Positions 17,268-29,487 are shown, counted from the first letter of the stretch. The stretch is DNA of 64,000 nt from Agromyces sp. 3263 (GCF_031456545.1 NZ_JAVDUV010000002.1:620001-684000); one strand, 5' to 3'. Made by a program: numbers and translations. Notes: generated by a model not told the origin, from the sequence alone.

Positions 17268-17642
17268 TCAGTGCTTCAGTGCGCGGATGATCGCCTTCAA
17301 CGCCTTACCGGTCACCCAGACGAACGGGGTGGCGACGAGGATGAGGCCGATGAGGTTCGGCTCGAAGCGCACCTCGCCACGGCGGCCGACGTATGCGCCG
17401 AGCGGAATGGAGATGCCGCCACCGCCACCGCCGCTGCCCTGACCGTGGAGCTCGCGTGAGCCGCCACCGGTCGCGCCCGTGCCGGCGTCGGCGTCCGTCG
17501 TGCCGCCACCACCGCCGAATCCATAGGCGCCGAGTGCGACGGGAATCACCTTCGTGCCATCGATGTCGACCGCCTCGCCGTAGGACGTCTTCACGCCGAC
17601 ACCGGAGACGGTTCCTGCAAGGTCCAGAACGAGTTCAGCCAT
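17268..17642 (-). CDS. GerW/YtfJ-family protein
   Basis: This 124-residue protein begins MAELVLDLAGTVSGVGVKTS. The segment YGEAVDIDGTKVIPVALGAYGFGGGGG (about 25-51) matches the GEP...G..TIIPV....GFG.GGG core of GerW/YtfJ proteins, known from Bacillus spore germination but also present in non-sporulating actinobacteria. A Gly-rich linker follows, then a hydrophobic C-terminal stretch (LIGLILVATPFVWVTGKAL) that may anchor it. I chose the ATG at 17642 because TAGCGT lies seven bases upstream in a leaderless layout; a GTG at 17651 would overlap that hexamer. The function in this lineage is unknown. Confidence 0.82.
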   Translation of the reverse strand: MAELVLDLAGTVSGVGVKTSYGEAVDIDGTKVIPVALGAYGFGGGGGTTDADAGTGATGGGSRELHGQGSGGGGGGISIPLGAYVGRRGEVRFEPNLIGLILVATPFVWVTGKALKAIIRALKH

Positions 17643-17649
17643 GCGAGCC

Positions 17650-17655
17650 ACGCTA
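17650..17655 (-). promoter_or_regulatory. -10 hexamer of the GerW-family gene, leaderless layout
   Basis: TAGCGT on the minus strand ends seven bases before the ATG at 17642. Confidence 0.45.
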
Positions 17656-17672
17656 CTCGCGGATGCCTCGTG

Positions 17673-18962
17673 CTACCAGCCCCACCCGGCGGCCGCAGCA
17701 GCGGCTTCGTCGTCGTCGGGGCCGGGCCGAGCGCGTCCGCCGCGACGTTCCGCGGCCGGGCGTACGAGTGTGGCCGGACGCACCGCGCCCGTTCCGAACT
17801 TGGCGGTGACCTCGTCGATCGTGCGTTCGGCGTCGCGCCACTCCTCGTCGGGGTCCCACAGCATCGCGCCGCTTCCCGACGGGCCGAGGTGCTCTGCGCG
17901 CACCCCGATGAGGCGCACGCGGGCGCCATCGCCGATGAGCTCACCGAGGGCGTCGGACGCCTCGTCGTAGATGCGGCGCGCAACGTCGGTGGGCTCCGCG
18001 AGCGTGCGCGAACGCGTGACCGTGCGGAAGTCGCCGTAGCGCAGCTTGAGCGTCACGGTGCGGCCGACGAGCCCGGCCTTGCGCAGTCGCACGGCCACAT
18101 TGCTCGAGAGCCGCAGGAGCTCCCGGCGGATCTCGACGGGGTCGACGAGGTCGTGCCCGAACGTGTTCTCGTGCCCGATGCTCTTCTCGACGCGAGTGGT
18201 GTGCACGTCACGGGGGTCGACGCCGTTCGCCAGCCTGCTGAGCTGTGCCGCGAGCGCCGGCCCCACGGAGCGCTCGAGCGCGTCGTGGGGCATGGCCGCG
18301 ACATCGCCGACGGTTCGCAGCCCCAGGCGGGTCAGTGATTCCTCAGTGACCCGGCCGACCCCCCACAGCGCCGACACCGGAAGCGGGTGCAGGAACTCGA
18401 TGGTCTGCGCGGCCGGCACGACCAGCATCCCGTCGGGCTTCGCACGGCTGGAGGCCACCTTGGCGACGTACTTCGTGGCGGCCACCCCGATCGAGCAGGT
18501 GAGGCCGGTCTCTGCGTGCACGCGGTGGCGGATGGTCCACGCGATCTCGGCCGGACTGCCGTGCAGGCGCCGGGCGCCCGACACGTCGAGGAATGCCTCG
18601 TCGATCGAGAGGGGTTCCACGAGCGGCGTGAGCTGCTCGAAGATCGCCATGACCTGCTTCGAGTACCTCGCATAGCTCGCGTAGTCACCCCGCAGCACGA
18701 TCGCGTTGGGGCAGCGCTGCAGGGCGATGGACATCGGCATCGCCGAATTGACGCCGTAGCGGCGCGCCTCGTAGCTCGCAGCCGAGACGACCCCGCGGCC
18801 CGCCGTGCCCCCGACGAGCACCGGCTTGCCGCGGAGCTCGGGCCTGGAGAGGAGCTCGACGGAGACGAAGAAGGCGTCCATGTCGACGTGCAGGATCGGG
18901 GTCGCCGAATCGTCGACGGGGCCGCTGGTGACCTGCCTCGACGAGCCGTCCTGCTTGCTCAT
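17673..18962 (-). CDS. dinB: DNA polymerase IV (Y-family)
   Basis: This is an error-prone translesion polymerase of 429 residues, longer than E. coli Pol IV (351) because of N- and C-terminal extensions. Catalytic carboxylates are in ILHVDMDAFFVSVE (Asp27) and LSIDEAFLDVSG (Asp-Glu). The steric-gate and nucleotide-binding region is FFVSVE...SYEARRYGVNSAMP. The helix-hairpin-helix segment LWGVGRVTEESLTRLG and the little-finger domain follow. The C-terminal 40 residues are Arg/Gly/Asp/Ala-rich without a clear beta-clamp motif, although a clamp-binding peptide could lie in the last third. It is probably leaderless (TAGGGT six bases from the ATG). I see no LexA box upstream. Confidence 0.96.
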   Translation of the reverse strand: MSKQDGSSRQVTSGPVDDSATPILHVDMDAFFVSVELLSRPELRGKPVLVGGTAGRGVVSAASYEARRYGVNSAMPMSIALQRCPNAIVLRGDYASYARYSKQVMAIFEQLTPLVEPLSIDEAFLDVSGARRLHGSPAEIAWTIRHRVHAETGLTCSIGVAATKYVAKVASSRAKPDGMLVVPAAQTIEFLHPLPVSALWGVGRVTEESLTRLGLRTVGDVAAMPHDALERSVGPALAAQLSRLANGVDPRDVHTTRVEKSIGHENTFGHDLVDPVEIRRELLRLSSNVAVRLRKAGLVGRTVTLKLRYGDFRTVTRSRTLAEPTDVARRIYDEASDALGELIGDGARVRLIGVRAEHLGPSGSGAMLWDPDEEWRDAERTIDEVTAKFGTGAVRPATLVRPAAERRGGRARPGPDDDEAAAAAAGWGW

Positions 18963-18968
18963 GGTGCG

Positions 18969-18974
18969 ACCCTA
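18969..18974 (-). promoter_or_regulatory. -10 hexamer of dinB, leaderless layout
   Basis: On the minus strand TAGGGT is followed by CGCACC (six bases) and the dinB ATG at 18962. Confidence 0.55.
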
Positions 18975-19029
18975 ACCCGTGCCGCCGTCATCGACGGCAA
19001 CGGGCTGCCATCGGCTCGTCGACGGCGGA

Positions 19030-19659
19030 TCAGAACCCGAAGTCGCCGCCACCGAAGTCGCCGCCGCCACCGCCGAAGTCGCCACCATAGCCGCCGCCGT
19101 CGTAGCCTCCGTCGTACCCGCCGCCGTCGGCGGACGCGTCGCCACCGGCATCCGCCCCTGAATCGCCCGCGTCGGCGCCCGCGTCGAAGCTCGAGGCGTC
19201 GGGCAGGAACGCCTGCGCGATGGCCGAGCCGATCACGACGCCCGCGATGGTGCCGAGCATCGAGCTGCCGATCATGGCGCCCATGGAGGGGCCGGCCTGC
19301 ATGGGTCGGCCATTGGCCGACGTGCCGGCGAAGGTGCGCTCCATCGTGCCCGGCTGGCGCATCTCGGCCCGGGTGGCCGCGCGGGCCAACGTCGTCGGAT
19401 CCTCGGACGCAATGCGCTCACCGGGTGGCGCCTGCTCGGCGAGGGACTGGTACACCTGGTGGCGCTGCTCGGGTGTGAGCTTCGCGAACGCCTCGGCGTG
19501 GACCGCCTCGATCGACTCGGGCGGTGCCGTGCGCAGCAGGTAGCGGTAGCGCTCGATGGCGAGTTCATCCTCGCTCAGCTGTCGCTGCGGCGGCGCCGGC
19601 CGCGAGGGCGGCGCGGGTCGCTCGTCGGGTGCGCCGAACAGTCGGTCGAAGAAGCCCAT
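19030..19659 (-). CDS. Hypothetical protein with Gly/Asp-rich C-terminus
   Basis: This 209-residue protein begins MGFFDRLFGAPDERPAPPSR. Residues 28-80 form a helical domain (LSEDELAIERYRYLLRTAPP...KLTPEQRHQVYQSLAEQAPP) seen in several uncharacterised actinobacterial proteins. A hydrophobic segment follows (GAMIGSSMLGTIAGVVIGSAIAQAFL, about 125-150). The tail is a low-complexity run of Gly, Asp, Ala and Tyr ending in repeated GGGDFGG-like units. The likely topology is a single membrane insertion with a flexible tail. No function is known to me. GAGGAC precedes the ATG, and a TAGATT hexamer lies about 30 bases upstream. Confidence 0.8.
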   Translation of the reverse strand: MGFFDRLFGAPDERPAPPSRPAPPQRQLSEDELAIERYRYLLRTAPPESIEAVHAEAFAKLTPEQRHQVYQSLAEQAPPGERIASEDPTTLARAATRAEMRQPGTMERTFAGTSANGRPMQAGPSMGAMIGSSMLGTIAGVVIGSAIAQAFLPDASSFDAGADAGDSGADAGGDASADGGGYDGGYDGGGYGGDFGGGGGDFGGGDFGF

Positions 19660-19748
19660 GGTGTCCTCGTCAATCGCTCAGGGGACCACCCAATCTATGG
19701 GCGGCAGCAGCAAGCCCGCTGTGAGTCGCCGGGCCGGTGGGCGACAGG

Positions 19749-21269
19749 CTAGGCGCCGTCACCCGCCCGCTCGAGCACGAGCTCGCGCACGCGCGCGGCA
19801 TCCGCCTTGCCGTGCATCGCCTTCATGACCGCGCCGATGACCGCGCCGGCCGCCTGCACCTTGCCGTCGCGGATCTTCGCGAGCACGTCGGGCTGCGACG
19901 CGAGCGCCTCATCGATCGCGGCCACGAGGGCGCCGTCGTCGGAGACCACCGCGAGCCCGCGGGCGTCGACGATCTGCTGCGGCGACCCCTCGCCCGCGGC
20001 GACGCCCTCGAGCACCTGGCGGGCGAGCCGGTCGGTGAGCGTGCCGGCCTCGACGAGCGCCGCCAGCTCGGCGACCTGCTGGGGCGTGGCCAACGACGCG
20101 GCATCCGTGCCCTTCGCGTTCGCGACGCGGGTGAGCTCACCGGTCCACCACTTGCGGGCCGCCCCCGGTGAGGCACCGGCCGCCACCGTCTCGGCGACCT
20201 CGACGAGCAGGCCGCCGTTCAGCACGTCCTGGAACTCGAGGTCGGTGAAGCCCCACTCCGCCTTCAGCCGGCGACGGTGCGCCGCCGGCGGCTCGGGCAG
20301 CTCGGCGCGCAACTGCTCGATGAGCTCCTGCGACGGCTCAACGGGCAGCAGGTCGGGCTCGGGGAAGTAGCGGTAGTCGTCGGCGTCGGACTTCGGTCGT
20401 CCGGGGCTCGTCGTGCCGGTGTCCTCGTGCCAGTGCCGGGTCTCCTGCGTGATCGTGCCGCCCTTGGCGAGGATCGCCGCCTGGCGCTGGATCTCGTACC
20501 GCACGGCACGCTCGATCGACCGGAACGAGTTCACGTTCTTCGTCTCGGTGCGCGTGCCGAGCTTTTCCGCGCCACGCGGCCGGAGCGACACGTTCGCATC
20601 GCAGCGCAGGTTGCCGCGCTCCATGCGGGCCTCGGAGATGCCGAGCGAGATCGCGATGTCGCGAATCGTCGAGACGTACGCCTTCGCCAGCTCGGGGGCG
20701 TCGGCCTCGGCGCCGAAGATCGGCTTGGTGACGATCTCGACGAGCGGCACGCCCGCGCGGTTGTAGTCGACGAGCGAGTACTCGGCGCCCTGGATGCGAC
20801 CCGTCGAGCCGCCCACGTGCGTGAGCTTGCCGGCGTCCTCCTCCATGTGCGCACGTTCGATCGGCACCTGGAAGACCCGTCCGTTCGGCAGCTCGACCTC
20901 GACCGAGCCCTCGTAGGCGATGGGCTCGTCGTACTGCGAGATCTGGTAGTTCTTCGCCAGGTCGGGGTAGAAGTAGTTCTTGCGCGCGAAGCGGCTCGAC
21001 GCGGCGATCGAGCAGCCGAGCGCGAGCCCGAGCGAGATCGACGAGCGCACCGCATCGCCGTTCACCACGGGGAGTGACCCGGGCAGGCCCAGGCACACGG
21101 GCGTGATCAGCGTGTTCGGCTCGGCGCCATGGTACTTCGAGTTCGCCGGGTTGGGCGCCGGCGAGAACATCTTCGTCTCGGTGTTCAGCTCGACGTGCAC
21201 CTCGAGGCCGATCACCGGCTCGAAGAGCTCGAGGGCCCGGTCGTAGTCCATCAGTTCTGCGCGGGCCAT
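19749..21269 (-). CDS. gatB: Asp-tRNA(Asn)/Glu-tRNA(Gln) amidotransferase subunit B
   Basis: This is the kinase/tRNA-binding subunit of GatCAB, 506 residues. GatCAB converts misacylated Glu-tRNA(Gln) and Asp-tRNA(Asn) to the correct amides by phosphorylating the acyl group and transferring ammonia from GatA. The cradle domain shows [39 protein letters not shown] and [18 protein letters not shown], all classical GatB motifs. The C-terminal helical and YqeY-like tail domain (residues 350 onward, ending [13 protein letters not shown]) is complete. The ATG shares one base with the gatA stop (TGATG), so synthesis of the two subunits is coupled. Confidence 0.97.
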   Translation of the reverse strand: MARAELMDYDRALELFEPVIGLEVHVELNTETKMFSPAPNPANSKYHGAEPNTLITPVCLGLPGSLPVVNGDAVRSSISLGLALGCSIAASSRFARKNYFYPDLAKNYQISQYDEPIAYEGSVEVELPNGRVFQVPIERAHMEEDAGKLTHVGGSTGRIQGAEYSLVDYNRAGVPLVEIVTKPIFGAEADAPELAKAYVSTIRDIAISLGISEARMERGNLRCDANVSLRPRGAEKLGTRTETKNVNSFRSIERAVRYEIQRQAAILAKGGTITQETRHWHEDTGTTSPGRPKSDADDYRYFPEPDLLPVEPSQELIEQLRAELPEPPAAHRRRLKAEWGFTDLEFQDVLNGGLLVEVAETVAAGASPGAARKWWTGELTRVANAKGTDAASLATPQQVAELAALVEAGTLTDRLARQVLEGVAAGEGSPQQIVDARGLAVVSDDGALVAAIDEALASQPDVLAKIRDGKVQAAGAVIGAVMKAMHGKADAARVRELVLERAGDGA

Positions 21270-22801
21270 CAGACGGCGCCCTCCTCGGTCGCGAGCAGTT
21301 CATGGGTGCTGAGGTCGGGGAGCCCGTCGAGGATGGGCCGGCCCCATTCGGCGAGCAGCAGCCGCTCGAGTGCGCCGCCCACGTTGTAGAGGCGGGCGTC
21401 CTCGCGCGCTGGCGCGAGGAACTGGATGCCGACCGGCAGGCCGTCTTCAGGCGCCAGGCCGGCGGGCACCGAGATGCCGGGCACGCCCGCGAGATTCGCC
21501 GGGATAGTGGCGACGTCGTTGAGGTACATCGCCAGCGGGTCGTCGAGCTTCTCGCCCAGCTTGAACGCGGTGGTGGGCGCGGTCGGTGTGGCCAGCACGT
21601 CGACGTTCGCGAACGCGGCGTCGAAGTCGCGCTGAACGAGGGTGCGCACCTTCTGCGCGCTGCCGTAGTACGCGTCGTAGTAGCCGGCCGACAGCGCGTA
21701 GGTGCCGAGGATGATTCGGCGCTTCACCTCGGGGCCGAACCCGGCCTCGCGCGTGGCGGCCATGACCTGCTCGACCGTGCCGCCGCCGTCGGGCGTGACC
21801 CGCAGGCCGAAGCGCACCGAGTCGAACTTCGCCAGGTTGGAGGATGCCTCGGCCGGGAGGATCAGGTAGTACGCCGCGATCGCGTACTCGAAGTGCGGGG
21901 CCGAGACCTCGACGATCTCGGCGCCGTTGCGCTCGAGGAGCTCCAGCGACTCGTGGAACCGCTGCCGCACGCCCGCCTGGAAGCCGTCGGAGTCGAGCTC
22001 CTTGACGACGCCGATGCGCAGACCCGCGACATCCGCCCGCCGCACCGCATCGGCCATGGACGGCCACGCGTCGGGGATCGACGTGGAGTCATGGGGGTCG
22101 TGCCCCGCGATCACATCGTGGAGCAGGGCCGCGTCGAGCACCGTGCGGGTGACGGGGCCGATCTGGTCGAGCGACGAGGCGAGCGCGATCGAGCCGTAGC
22201 GGCTGACGGCGCCGTACGTGGGCTTCACGCCGACGGTGCCCGTGACGTGCGCCGGCTGGCGGATCGAGCCGCCGGTGTCGGAGCCGAGCGCCAGCGGCGC
22301 CTCGAAGCTGGCGACGGATGCCGCGGAGCCGCCGCCCGAGCCGCCGGGGATGCGCTCGAGGTCCCACGGGTTGTGGGTCGGGCCGTACGCGGAGTGCTCG
22401 GTGGAGGAGCCCATCGCGAACTCGTCCATGTTGGTCTTGCCGAGCGGGACCAGGCCGGCCTCGCGGACGAGCCGCACCGGCGTGGCGTCGTAGGGCGGGA
22501 TCCACCCCTCGAGGATGCGCGAGCCGGCCGTCGAGGGCATGCCCTCGGTGACGAGCACGTCCTTGATGGCGATGGGAACGCCGGCGAGCGGGCCGAGCTC
22601 CTCGCCGGCCGCCCGGCGCCGGTCGACCTCCGCGGCGGTCGCGAGGGCGCGCTCGGTGTCCACGTGGAGGAACGCGTGCACGGCGCCGTCGACCGCGGTG
22701 ATGCGATCGAGGTGGGCCTGGGTGGCCTCGACCGACGAGACCTCGCCGGCGGCCAGGCGTTGGCCGAGGTCGGCGGCGGACAGGCGGATCAGGTCGCTCA
22801 C
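21269..22801 (-). CDS. gatA: Asp-tRNA(Asn)/Glu-tRNA(Gln) amidotransferase subunit A
   Basis: This is the glutaminase subunit of GatCAB, 510 residues, of the amidase-signature family. The catalytic Ser-cisSer-Lys triad is intact by position: Lys80 in GVPIAIKD, Ser155 in GGSGGGSAA and nucleophile Ser179 in [10 protein letters not shown]. The GSSTE and NPWD segments and [14 protein letters not shown] follow the family pattern. The start is GTG, sharing four bases (GTGA) with the gatC stop. The order gatC-gatA-gatB in one overlapping operon is the standard arrangement and implies that this organism lacks or bypasses glutaminyl-tRNA synthetase. Confidence 0.97.
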   Translation of the reverse strand: MSDLIRLSAADLGQRLAAGEVSSVEATQAHLDRITAVDGAVHAFLHVDTERALATAAEVDRRRAAGEELGPLAGVPIAIKDVLVTEGMPSTAGSRILEGWIPPYDATPVRLVREAGLVPLGKTNMDEFAMGSSTEHSAYGPTHNPWDLERIPGGSGGGSAASVASFEAPLALGSDTGGSIRQPAHVTGTVGVKPTYGAVSRYGSIALASSLDQIGPVTRTVLDAALLHDVIAGHDPHDSTSIPDAWPSMADAVRRADVAGLRIGVVKELDSDGFQAGVRQRFHESLELLERNGAEIVEVSAPHFEYAIAAYYLILPAEASSNLAKFDSVRFGLRVTPDGGGTVEQVMAATREAGFGPEVKRRIILGTYALSAGYYDAYYGSAQKVRTLVQRDFDAAFANVDVLATPTAPTTAFKLGEKLDDPLAMYLNDVATIPANLAGVPGISVPAGLAPEDGLPVGIQFLAPAREDARLYNVGGALERLLLAEWGRPILDGLPDLSTHELLATEEGAV

Positions 22802-23100
22802 TGCTCCTCCCCCAGGATCGCCGACACCACGAAGCGCGAGCCGTCGGACTCGGGGGCGCCCGCGAGCGCCTGGTCGACCGTGAGCACGTTGTCGCCCACC
22901 ACGTCGTCGCGGAAGACGTTGTGCATCGGGATCGGGTGGCTCGTCGGCGGCACGTCGGGCGTGGCCACCTCGCTCACCTTCTCGACCGCCTGCATGATCT
23001 GGCCGAGCTCCGCCGTGAGGTGCTCGATCTCTTCCTCGGTGAGCGCGATGCGGGCGAGGTTCGCGAGATGCGCGACCTGCTCCGCATTGATTTCGGACAT
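22798..23100 (-). CDS. gatC: Asp-tRNA(Asn)/Glu-tRNA(Gln) amidotransferase subunit C
   Basis: This is a small 100-residue subunit that wraps between GatA and GatB and stabilises the complex. It begins [20 protein letters not shown], the typical GatC helix with VxxLAxLARI, followed by [33 protein letters not shown] and the [19 protein letters not shown] segment. It is the first gene of the operon, with GGAGCAGC upstream. TAGAAT on the minus strand at 23139-23134 is a plausible -10 that would give a leader of about 30 bases. Confidence 0.96.
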   Translation of the reverse strand: MSEINAEQVAHLANLARIALTEEEIEHLTAELGQIMQAVEKVSEVATPDVPPTSHPIPMHNVFRDDVVGDNVLTVDQALAGAPESDGSRFVVSAILGEEQ

Positions 23101-23133
23101 GCTGCTCCGTCGTGTCGGGATGGGGATGAAGCG

Positions 23134-23139
23134 ATTCTA
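23134..23139 (-). promoter_or_regulatory. Probable -10 of gatCAB
   Basis: On the minus strand TAGAAT lies 33 bases upstream of the gatC ATG, leaving room for the GGAGC ribosome-binding site. The -35 is weak (TGAGCG at 17 bases). Confidence 0.45.
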
Positions 23140-23186
23140 TCGGTGGGGGCGGCGTTCGCTCAGCGGCGGCTCCGCCACGGCCTCCG

Positions 23187-24971
23187 CTACGGCTTGCCGA
23201 ACAGGCCCACGCCGTACTTGTGCAGCAGCTCGTAGGCGTCGGCGTAGGTCTGGGGCACCGGGTCGTCGGGCGAGCCGTACTTGGCGATCAGCAGGCCCAG
23301 CAGTCCCTGCGCAGGTGGGCTCAGCGGCTTGTCCTTGTGGGCGTTCGCCGGATGCGGCGCCTCGGCCTGCGGATTCGGCGGGATGAACTGCGGGGTGGTC
23401 GACGGCCAGGTGACCGGCTGCCGCGGCTTCTCGAGGTTCACGACGTTGAAGAGGTCCTTCGCGTCGACGTCGCGCTGCGTGAGCGGGTCGAGTCCGTGTA
23501 GGCGCGACAACGTGGCGATGACGGCAGCGTGGTGCATCTCGTCATGCACGATCGTGCCGGCACGGGTGAACGCGGAGACGGCGATCGCGGGCACGCGGCA
23601 TCCGAGCCGGTCGAATCCGAAGCCCATCTCCCCGTTCGAGTCGTCGTGAGGCGGGGTCGCCTCGGGCGGCGTGACGTGGTCGTACGTGCCGCCGTGCTCG
23701 TCGAACGTGATGAGGAACATGGTGTTCATGGCGTTCGAGCCACTGGGCGAGGCACTCGTCCTGATCGCGTCGTAGACCTGGTGCACGAGCGCCTCGCCGG
23801 CTCGGACATCGGAGATCGCGGAGTCCACGACGTCCTCGCCCGCGACCACGTCTTCCTTCAGCTTGCCGACCGGCGGGTGGAAGTCGTTGTGGTTGTACGT
23901 CATACGCGGCTCGATGAACGCGTAGGCCGGCAGCCGACCCTCTCGCACATCCTCGTAGAACTGGCTCATCGTGGCGAAGTGCGCGGTGCGCCAGTACGGC
24001 TCGAGCGACGGGGCGTGCAGCACGCCGGTGAACGAGACGAGCTGGAGCTCGTCGAAGTAGATGCGCCAGGACACGCCGGCGTCCTCGAGCCGGTTGAAGA
24101 CCGTGGGAGCCGCGGGCGCGTCGAGCCACTTGTCGTAGCCGCCGCCCTGCTCGTTGGTCACGAATCCGTGCGACGTCGACGCGTGGAAGAACGAGCGGTT
24201 GCAGAAGGTCTGCGACGGCACCGCGCAGTGCCAGTGGTCGTAGACCGCGAAGTTCTTCGCGAGCGTCGACAGCACGGGCAGCATCTGCGGCGAGAACGAC
24301 CCCATGATGTGCTTCGCCTCGTCGGCTGACGGCGCCGCGCCCTTGCGCAGGGTCGTGAAGTGGTTCCAGTAGTCGGTGAGGAAGCCCGACATGTCACCGG
24401 TGGCCGACTTCGCCGGCGTGTTGTAGGGCTCCTTCATCTCGTGCATCTCGGCCGTCGCGTTGCTCGGCGGGTCGATGGTGCCGAACAACTGGGTGTTCAC
24501 GTGCGGGAACGCCTCGCCCGGGTCGGGGTTCGGGCGGCCCATGATCTCGTCGGTCGAGCCCTCGTACACGTGCGCCGCCACGACCGTGCCGTCGGGCGCC
24601 GTGTTCTGGTGGTCGCCGAACGCGAGGCCCTCGAAGGTCTCGCCGTCGGGCAGGTCGTCTGCGGTGTAGAGGTAGCCGAGCAGGTTGTCGAACGAGCGGT
24701 TCTCGCCCATCAGCACGACGAGGTGGTCGAACCCCGCCTTCTGCGGCGCGCTGAGGGGCACGAACTCGTCCACGCCGCGCGAATAGCCGATCGAATGGCC
24801 CACCGCCGCGCCGGCCGCCCCGCCGACCACCGCGCCCGCGGCCGCTGCCCCGCCGATCCGCAGGAATTCGCGACGGGAGGCACCGGTTCGACCGCCGGAA
24901 TGGCCGTCGTCGGCCTCATGACCCGTGCCGTCATCGGCAGTCTCATCGGGCCGGCTGTCCTCGTCGCCCAC
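23187..24971 (-). CDS. Tat-exported phosphoesterase (phospholipase C/acid phosphatase family)
   Basis: This 594-residue secreted phosphoesterase has an N-terminus long for a Tat signal: an acidic Asp/Gly/His-rich stretch precedes RREFLRIGG and an Ala/Gly hydrophobic core. The phosphoesterase domain starts [17 protein letters not shown], the family nucleophile/metal motif (Glu-Asn in xMxENRSFD). Later motifs are [51 protein letters not shown] and [14 protein letters not shown], all typical of the phosphatidylcholine-phospholipase C/AcpA group. The true substrate is uncertain. The start is a GTG at 24971 with a very strong GGAGGGGGA site, 17 bases after the ligA stop, so it is co-transcribed with ligA. 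Confidence 0.92.
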   Translation of the reverse strand: MGDEDSRPDETADDGTGHEADDGHSGGRTGASRREFLRIGGAAAAGAVVGGAAGAAVGHSIGYSRGVDEFVPLSAPQKAGFDHLVVLMGENRSFDNLLGYLYTADDLPDGETFEGLAFGDHQNTAPDGTVVAAHVYEGSTDEIMGRPNPDPGEAFPHVNTQLFGTIDPPSNATAEMHEMKEPYNTPAKSATGDMSGFLTDYWNHFTTLRKGAAPSADEAKHIMGSFSPQMLPVLSTLAKNFAVYDHWHCAVPSQTFCNRSFFHASTSHGFVTNEQGGGYDKWLDAPAAPTVFNRLEDAGVSWRIYFDELQLVSFTGVLHAPSLEPYWRTAHFATMSQFYEDVREGRLPAYAFIEPRMTYNHNDFHPPVGKLKEDVVAGEDVVDSAISDVRAGEALVHQVYDAIRTSASPSGSNAMNTMFLITFDEHGGTYDHVTPPEATPPHDDSNGEMGFGFDRLGCRVPAIAVSAFTRAGTIVHDEMHHAAVIATLSRLHGLDPLTQRDVDAKDLFNVVNLEKPRQPVTWPSTTPQFIPPNPQAEAPHPANAHKDKPLSPPAQGLLGLLIAKYGSPDDPVPQTYADAYELLHKYGVGLFGKP

Positions 24972-24987
24972 GGTTCCCCCTCCGCAC

Positions 24988-27273
<2,286 letters not shown>

Positions 27274-27300
27274 GGGACGCCCTCCGACGCGGCCGACCCG

Positions 27301-28122
27301 CTACGCCTCGAATCCGGCGCGGTCGACCTTGCGGTGGTAGTGCGTGCCCGCCTTGCCGCCGAGGATGGCGCCGCCGAGGCTGGCGAGGGCCACCACGACC
27401 GCGGTGACGATGCCGGCGACCGTGAGGTCGCCCTCGGTCACGGGGATGCGCGGGAACACGTTGAGGTTGGCGAAGAGGTCGAACCGGCTGCCGATGAGGA
27501 CGCCGAGGAGCGCCACCACGATGGCGATCACGAGGGCCCAGACCCAGACGGCCAGGCCCTGGACCATGCCGTTGAAGCGTGCCATCCGGCCGGCGACGTA
27601 GCCACCGCAGTAGTAGGCGACGAACAGGATGACGAGCAGCGCGATCGCGCCGATCCACCCGATCGCCTCGGGAGCCAGTCCGATGTCGTCGGCCGCGGCT
27701 TCGGCGTCGTCCACGCCGAGGCCGAGCGCTGCTCCGGTCGCCGCGAGGAGCGCCGTGAGGAGCGTCGTGGTTCCGACGGCCGTGAGCCATCCGAAGAAGG
27801 CCGAGCCGACCTTCACGCCGCCGAACGCCTCGCGCTCCCGCGCGACGACATCACGGCGCTGCTGCGCCGGATCCATGACCTGGCGGCGGTCGTCGACGCC
27901 GTCGGCGTTCCGGTCGATCACCTGGCGGCGGTCGTCGACGCCGTCGGCGTTCCGGTCGATCACCTCACGGCGGTCGTCGACGCCGTCGGCGTCGCGGTCC
28001 ACGGCGGGCCGCAGATCAGTCCGCTCGGTGGCGGGCACCGTCGCGGACACGGCCCTGGTGTCCCCCGGTGCGGTGACCGGTCGCTCGGGATAACTGGCGG
28101 CGGGGTCTCGTGGGGTACTCAC
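27301..28122 (-). CDS. Four-helix membrane protein with three Ca-loop-like repeats
   Basis: This 273-residue protein begins MSTPRDPAASYPERP. I chose the GTG at 28122 with GAGGAGG upstream. Residues 42-83 are three 14-residue tandem repeats, DRDADGVDDRREVI then DRNADGVDDRRQVI/M, each fitting D-x-[DN]-x-D-G-x-x-D, the loop of EF-hand, dockerin and thrombospondin type 3 calcium sites. After an Arg/Glu linker (RRDVVAREREAFGG) come four membrane segments at about 100-125, 145-168, 175-200 and 222-250. The membrane part resembles small uncharacterised actinobacterial membrane proteins. By charge rule the repeat domain is probably cytoplasmic. Metal binding is inference from the pattern. Confidence 0.82.
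   Translation of the reverse strand: MSTPRDPAASYPERPVTAPGDTRAVSATVPATERTDLRPAVDRDADGVDDRREVIDRNADGVDDRRQVIDRNADGVDDRRQVMDPAQQRRDVVAREREAFGGVKVGSAFFGWLTAVGTTTLLTALLAATGAALGLGVDDAEAAADDIGLAPEAIGWIGAIALLVILFVAYYCGGYVAGRMARFNGMVQGLAVWVWALVIAIVVALLGVLIGSRFDLFANLNVFPRIPVTEGDLTVAGIVTAVVVALASLGGAILGGKAGTHYHRKVDRAGFEA
27879..28004. repeat. 42-bp in-frame tandem repeat, three copies
   Basis: Units start at 27879, 27921 and 27963, exactly 42 bases apart. The first two are nearly identical and the third differs at a few positions. They encode the 14-residue acidic repeats of the membrane protein on the minus strand. The near-identity at the DNA level suggests recent duplication. Confidence 0.93.
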
Positions 28123-28235
28123 GGTGCAACCTCCTCGTCGTTCGGATGGCGCCGCTGATGTCAGCGCAGCCGCGAATCTACGCCGTGATGGTTCCGACGG
28201 CACAGGCCTTGACAGGTACCGCCCCGAGCCGCCAT

Positions 28236-28259
28236 CCGCGCGCGTACGCCGGCGCGCGG
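28236..28259 (-). terminator. GC hairpin downstream of mnmA, no T-run
   Basis: CCGCGCGC (28236-28243) and GCGCGCGG (28252-28259) form an 8-bp stem with an 8-base loop, beginning eight bases after the mnmA stop in the direction of transcription. No run of T follows, so intrinsic termination is uncertain. Confidence 0.35.
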
Positions 28260-28266
28260 AGGCACG

Positions 28267-29373
28267 TCAGGCGTCGACGCCGACGGCGCTCACGGTGCGA
28301 TCGATGGTGCACTGGCCGAGCACTCGGGTGCCGACGTAGACGACGGCCGTCTGCCCCGGGGCGACCCCGTCGAGCGGATGCGACGGCGTGACGACGAGCT
28401 CGCCGTCGGTCACCACCGCCACCGCGGGCGCGGGATCGGCGTGGGCGCGGATCTGCACCTCGCAGGCGAACGGCGTCGACGCATCGGCAGGGGGAAGTCC
28501 GGCCCACGTGTAGCGGGAGCCCGCGATCTCGGCGGTCGCGAGCGCCTCCTTCGGGCCGACGACGACGGTGTTCTCCTTCGGCCGCACCTCGAGCACGAAG
28601 CGAGGACGCCCATCGGGCGCGGGCGTGCCGAGGTGCAGTCCCCGACGCTGGCCGACGGTGTAGGCGTGCGCTCCCTCGTGGGATCCGACCACCTCTCCCG
28701 AGCGGTCGACGATGTCGCCCTGCTCGACGCCGACGCGCTCGGCGAGCCAGCCCTTCGTGTCGCCGTCGGGGATGAAGCAGATGTCGTGCGAGTCGGGCTT
28801 CTGCGCGACCGAGAGTCCGCGTCGTGCCGCCTCTTCGCGCACGAGCTGCTTCGAGGGAGTGTCGCCGAGCGGGAAGTAGGCGTGGGCAAGCTGCTCGGCG
28901 GTCAGCACGCCGAGCACGTAGCTCTGGTCCTTCGCCCACGCGCTCGCCCGGTGCAGTTCGCGGTTGCCCGCGGCATCCGTGACGATCGTGGCGTAATGGC
29001 CGGTCGCCACGGCGTCGAACCCGAGCGCGAGCGCCTTCTCGAGCAGGGCGGCGAACTTGATGCGCTCGTTGCAGCGCATGCACGGGTTGGGGGTGCGGCC
29101 GGCGGAGTACTCGGCGATGAAGTCGTCGACGACGTCGGCCTTGAACCGCTCGGAGAAGTCCCACACGTAGTACGGGATGCCGAGCACGTTCGCGGCACGC
29201 TGGGCGTCCATCGAGTCCTCGATGGTGCAGCACCCTCGACTGCCGGTGCGCAGCGTGCCGGGCATGCGGCTGAGCGCCAGGTGCACGCCGACCACCTCGT
29301 GACCGGCGTCCACCGCGCGCGCCGCAGCCACGGCGCTGTCGACGCCGCCGCTCATCGCTGCCAGGACCTTCAC
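28267..29373 (-). CDS. mnmA: tRNA-uridine 2-sulfurtransferase
   Basis: It installs the 2-thio group on wobble uridine 34 of tRNA-Lys, -Glu and -Gln using sulphur from a cysteine desulfurase relay. The 368 residues match the family. The ATP PP-loop is SGGVDS (8-13), the nucleophile Cys98 sits in NPCMRCNE, and the partner Cys199 in DSHDICFIP forms the transient disulphide. Other family segments are [25 protein letters not shown] and [16 protein letters not shown] second pair, RGCCTIED near residue 48, is also common in MnmA. The cysteine desulfurase gene lies upstream on the same strand, a natural sulphur donor. The start is GTG with TACACT six bases upstream. Confidence 0.97.
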   Translation of the reverse strand: MKVLAAMSGGVDSAVAAARAVDAGHEVVGVHLALSRMPGTLRTGSRGCCTIEDSMDAQRAANVLGIPYYVWDFSERFKADVVDDFIAEYSAGRTPNPCMRCNERIKFAALLEKALALGFDAVATGHYATIVTDAAGNRELHRASAWAKDQSYVLGVLTAEQLAHAYFPLGDTPSKQLVREEAARRGLSVAQKPDSHDICFIPDGDTKGWLAERVGVEQGDIVDRSGEVVGSHEGAHAYTVGQRRGLHLGTPAPDGRPRFVLEVRPKENTVVVGPKEALATAEIAGSRYTWAGLPPADASTPFACEVQIRAHADPAPAVAVVTDGELVVTPSHPLDGVAPGQTAVVYVGTRVLGQCTIDRTVSAVGVDA

Positions 29374-29379
29374 CCGTCC

Positions 29380-29385
29380 AGTGTA
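29380..29385 (-). promoter_or_regulatory. -10 hexamer of mnmA, leaderless layout
   Basis: On the minus strand TACACT is followed by GGACGG (six bases) and the mnmA GTG at 29373. It shows mnmA can be transcribed independently of the desulfurase gene. Confidence 0.6.
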
Positions 29386-29487
29386 GGCAGGCCTGCCTGA
29401 GCGGATGCCCCTGAGCGGCCGCCCTCGAGCGGATCCCTCGGAGGGATGCCCAGGGCCGAGGGTCGACCGGATGCCTCCGGGCCGTCC

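Noticed and set aside
28208..28213. Perfect TTGACA on the plus strand
   Set aside because: No -10 hexamer follows at 16-19 bases and no plus-strand gene starts downstream until glgX, 2.5 kb away.
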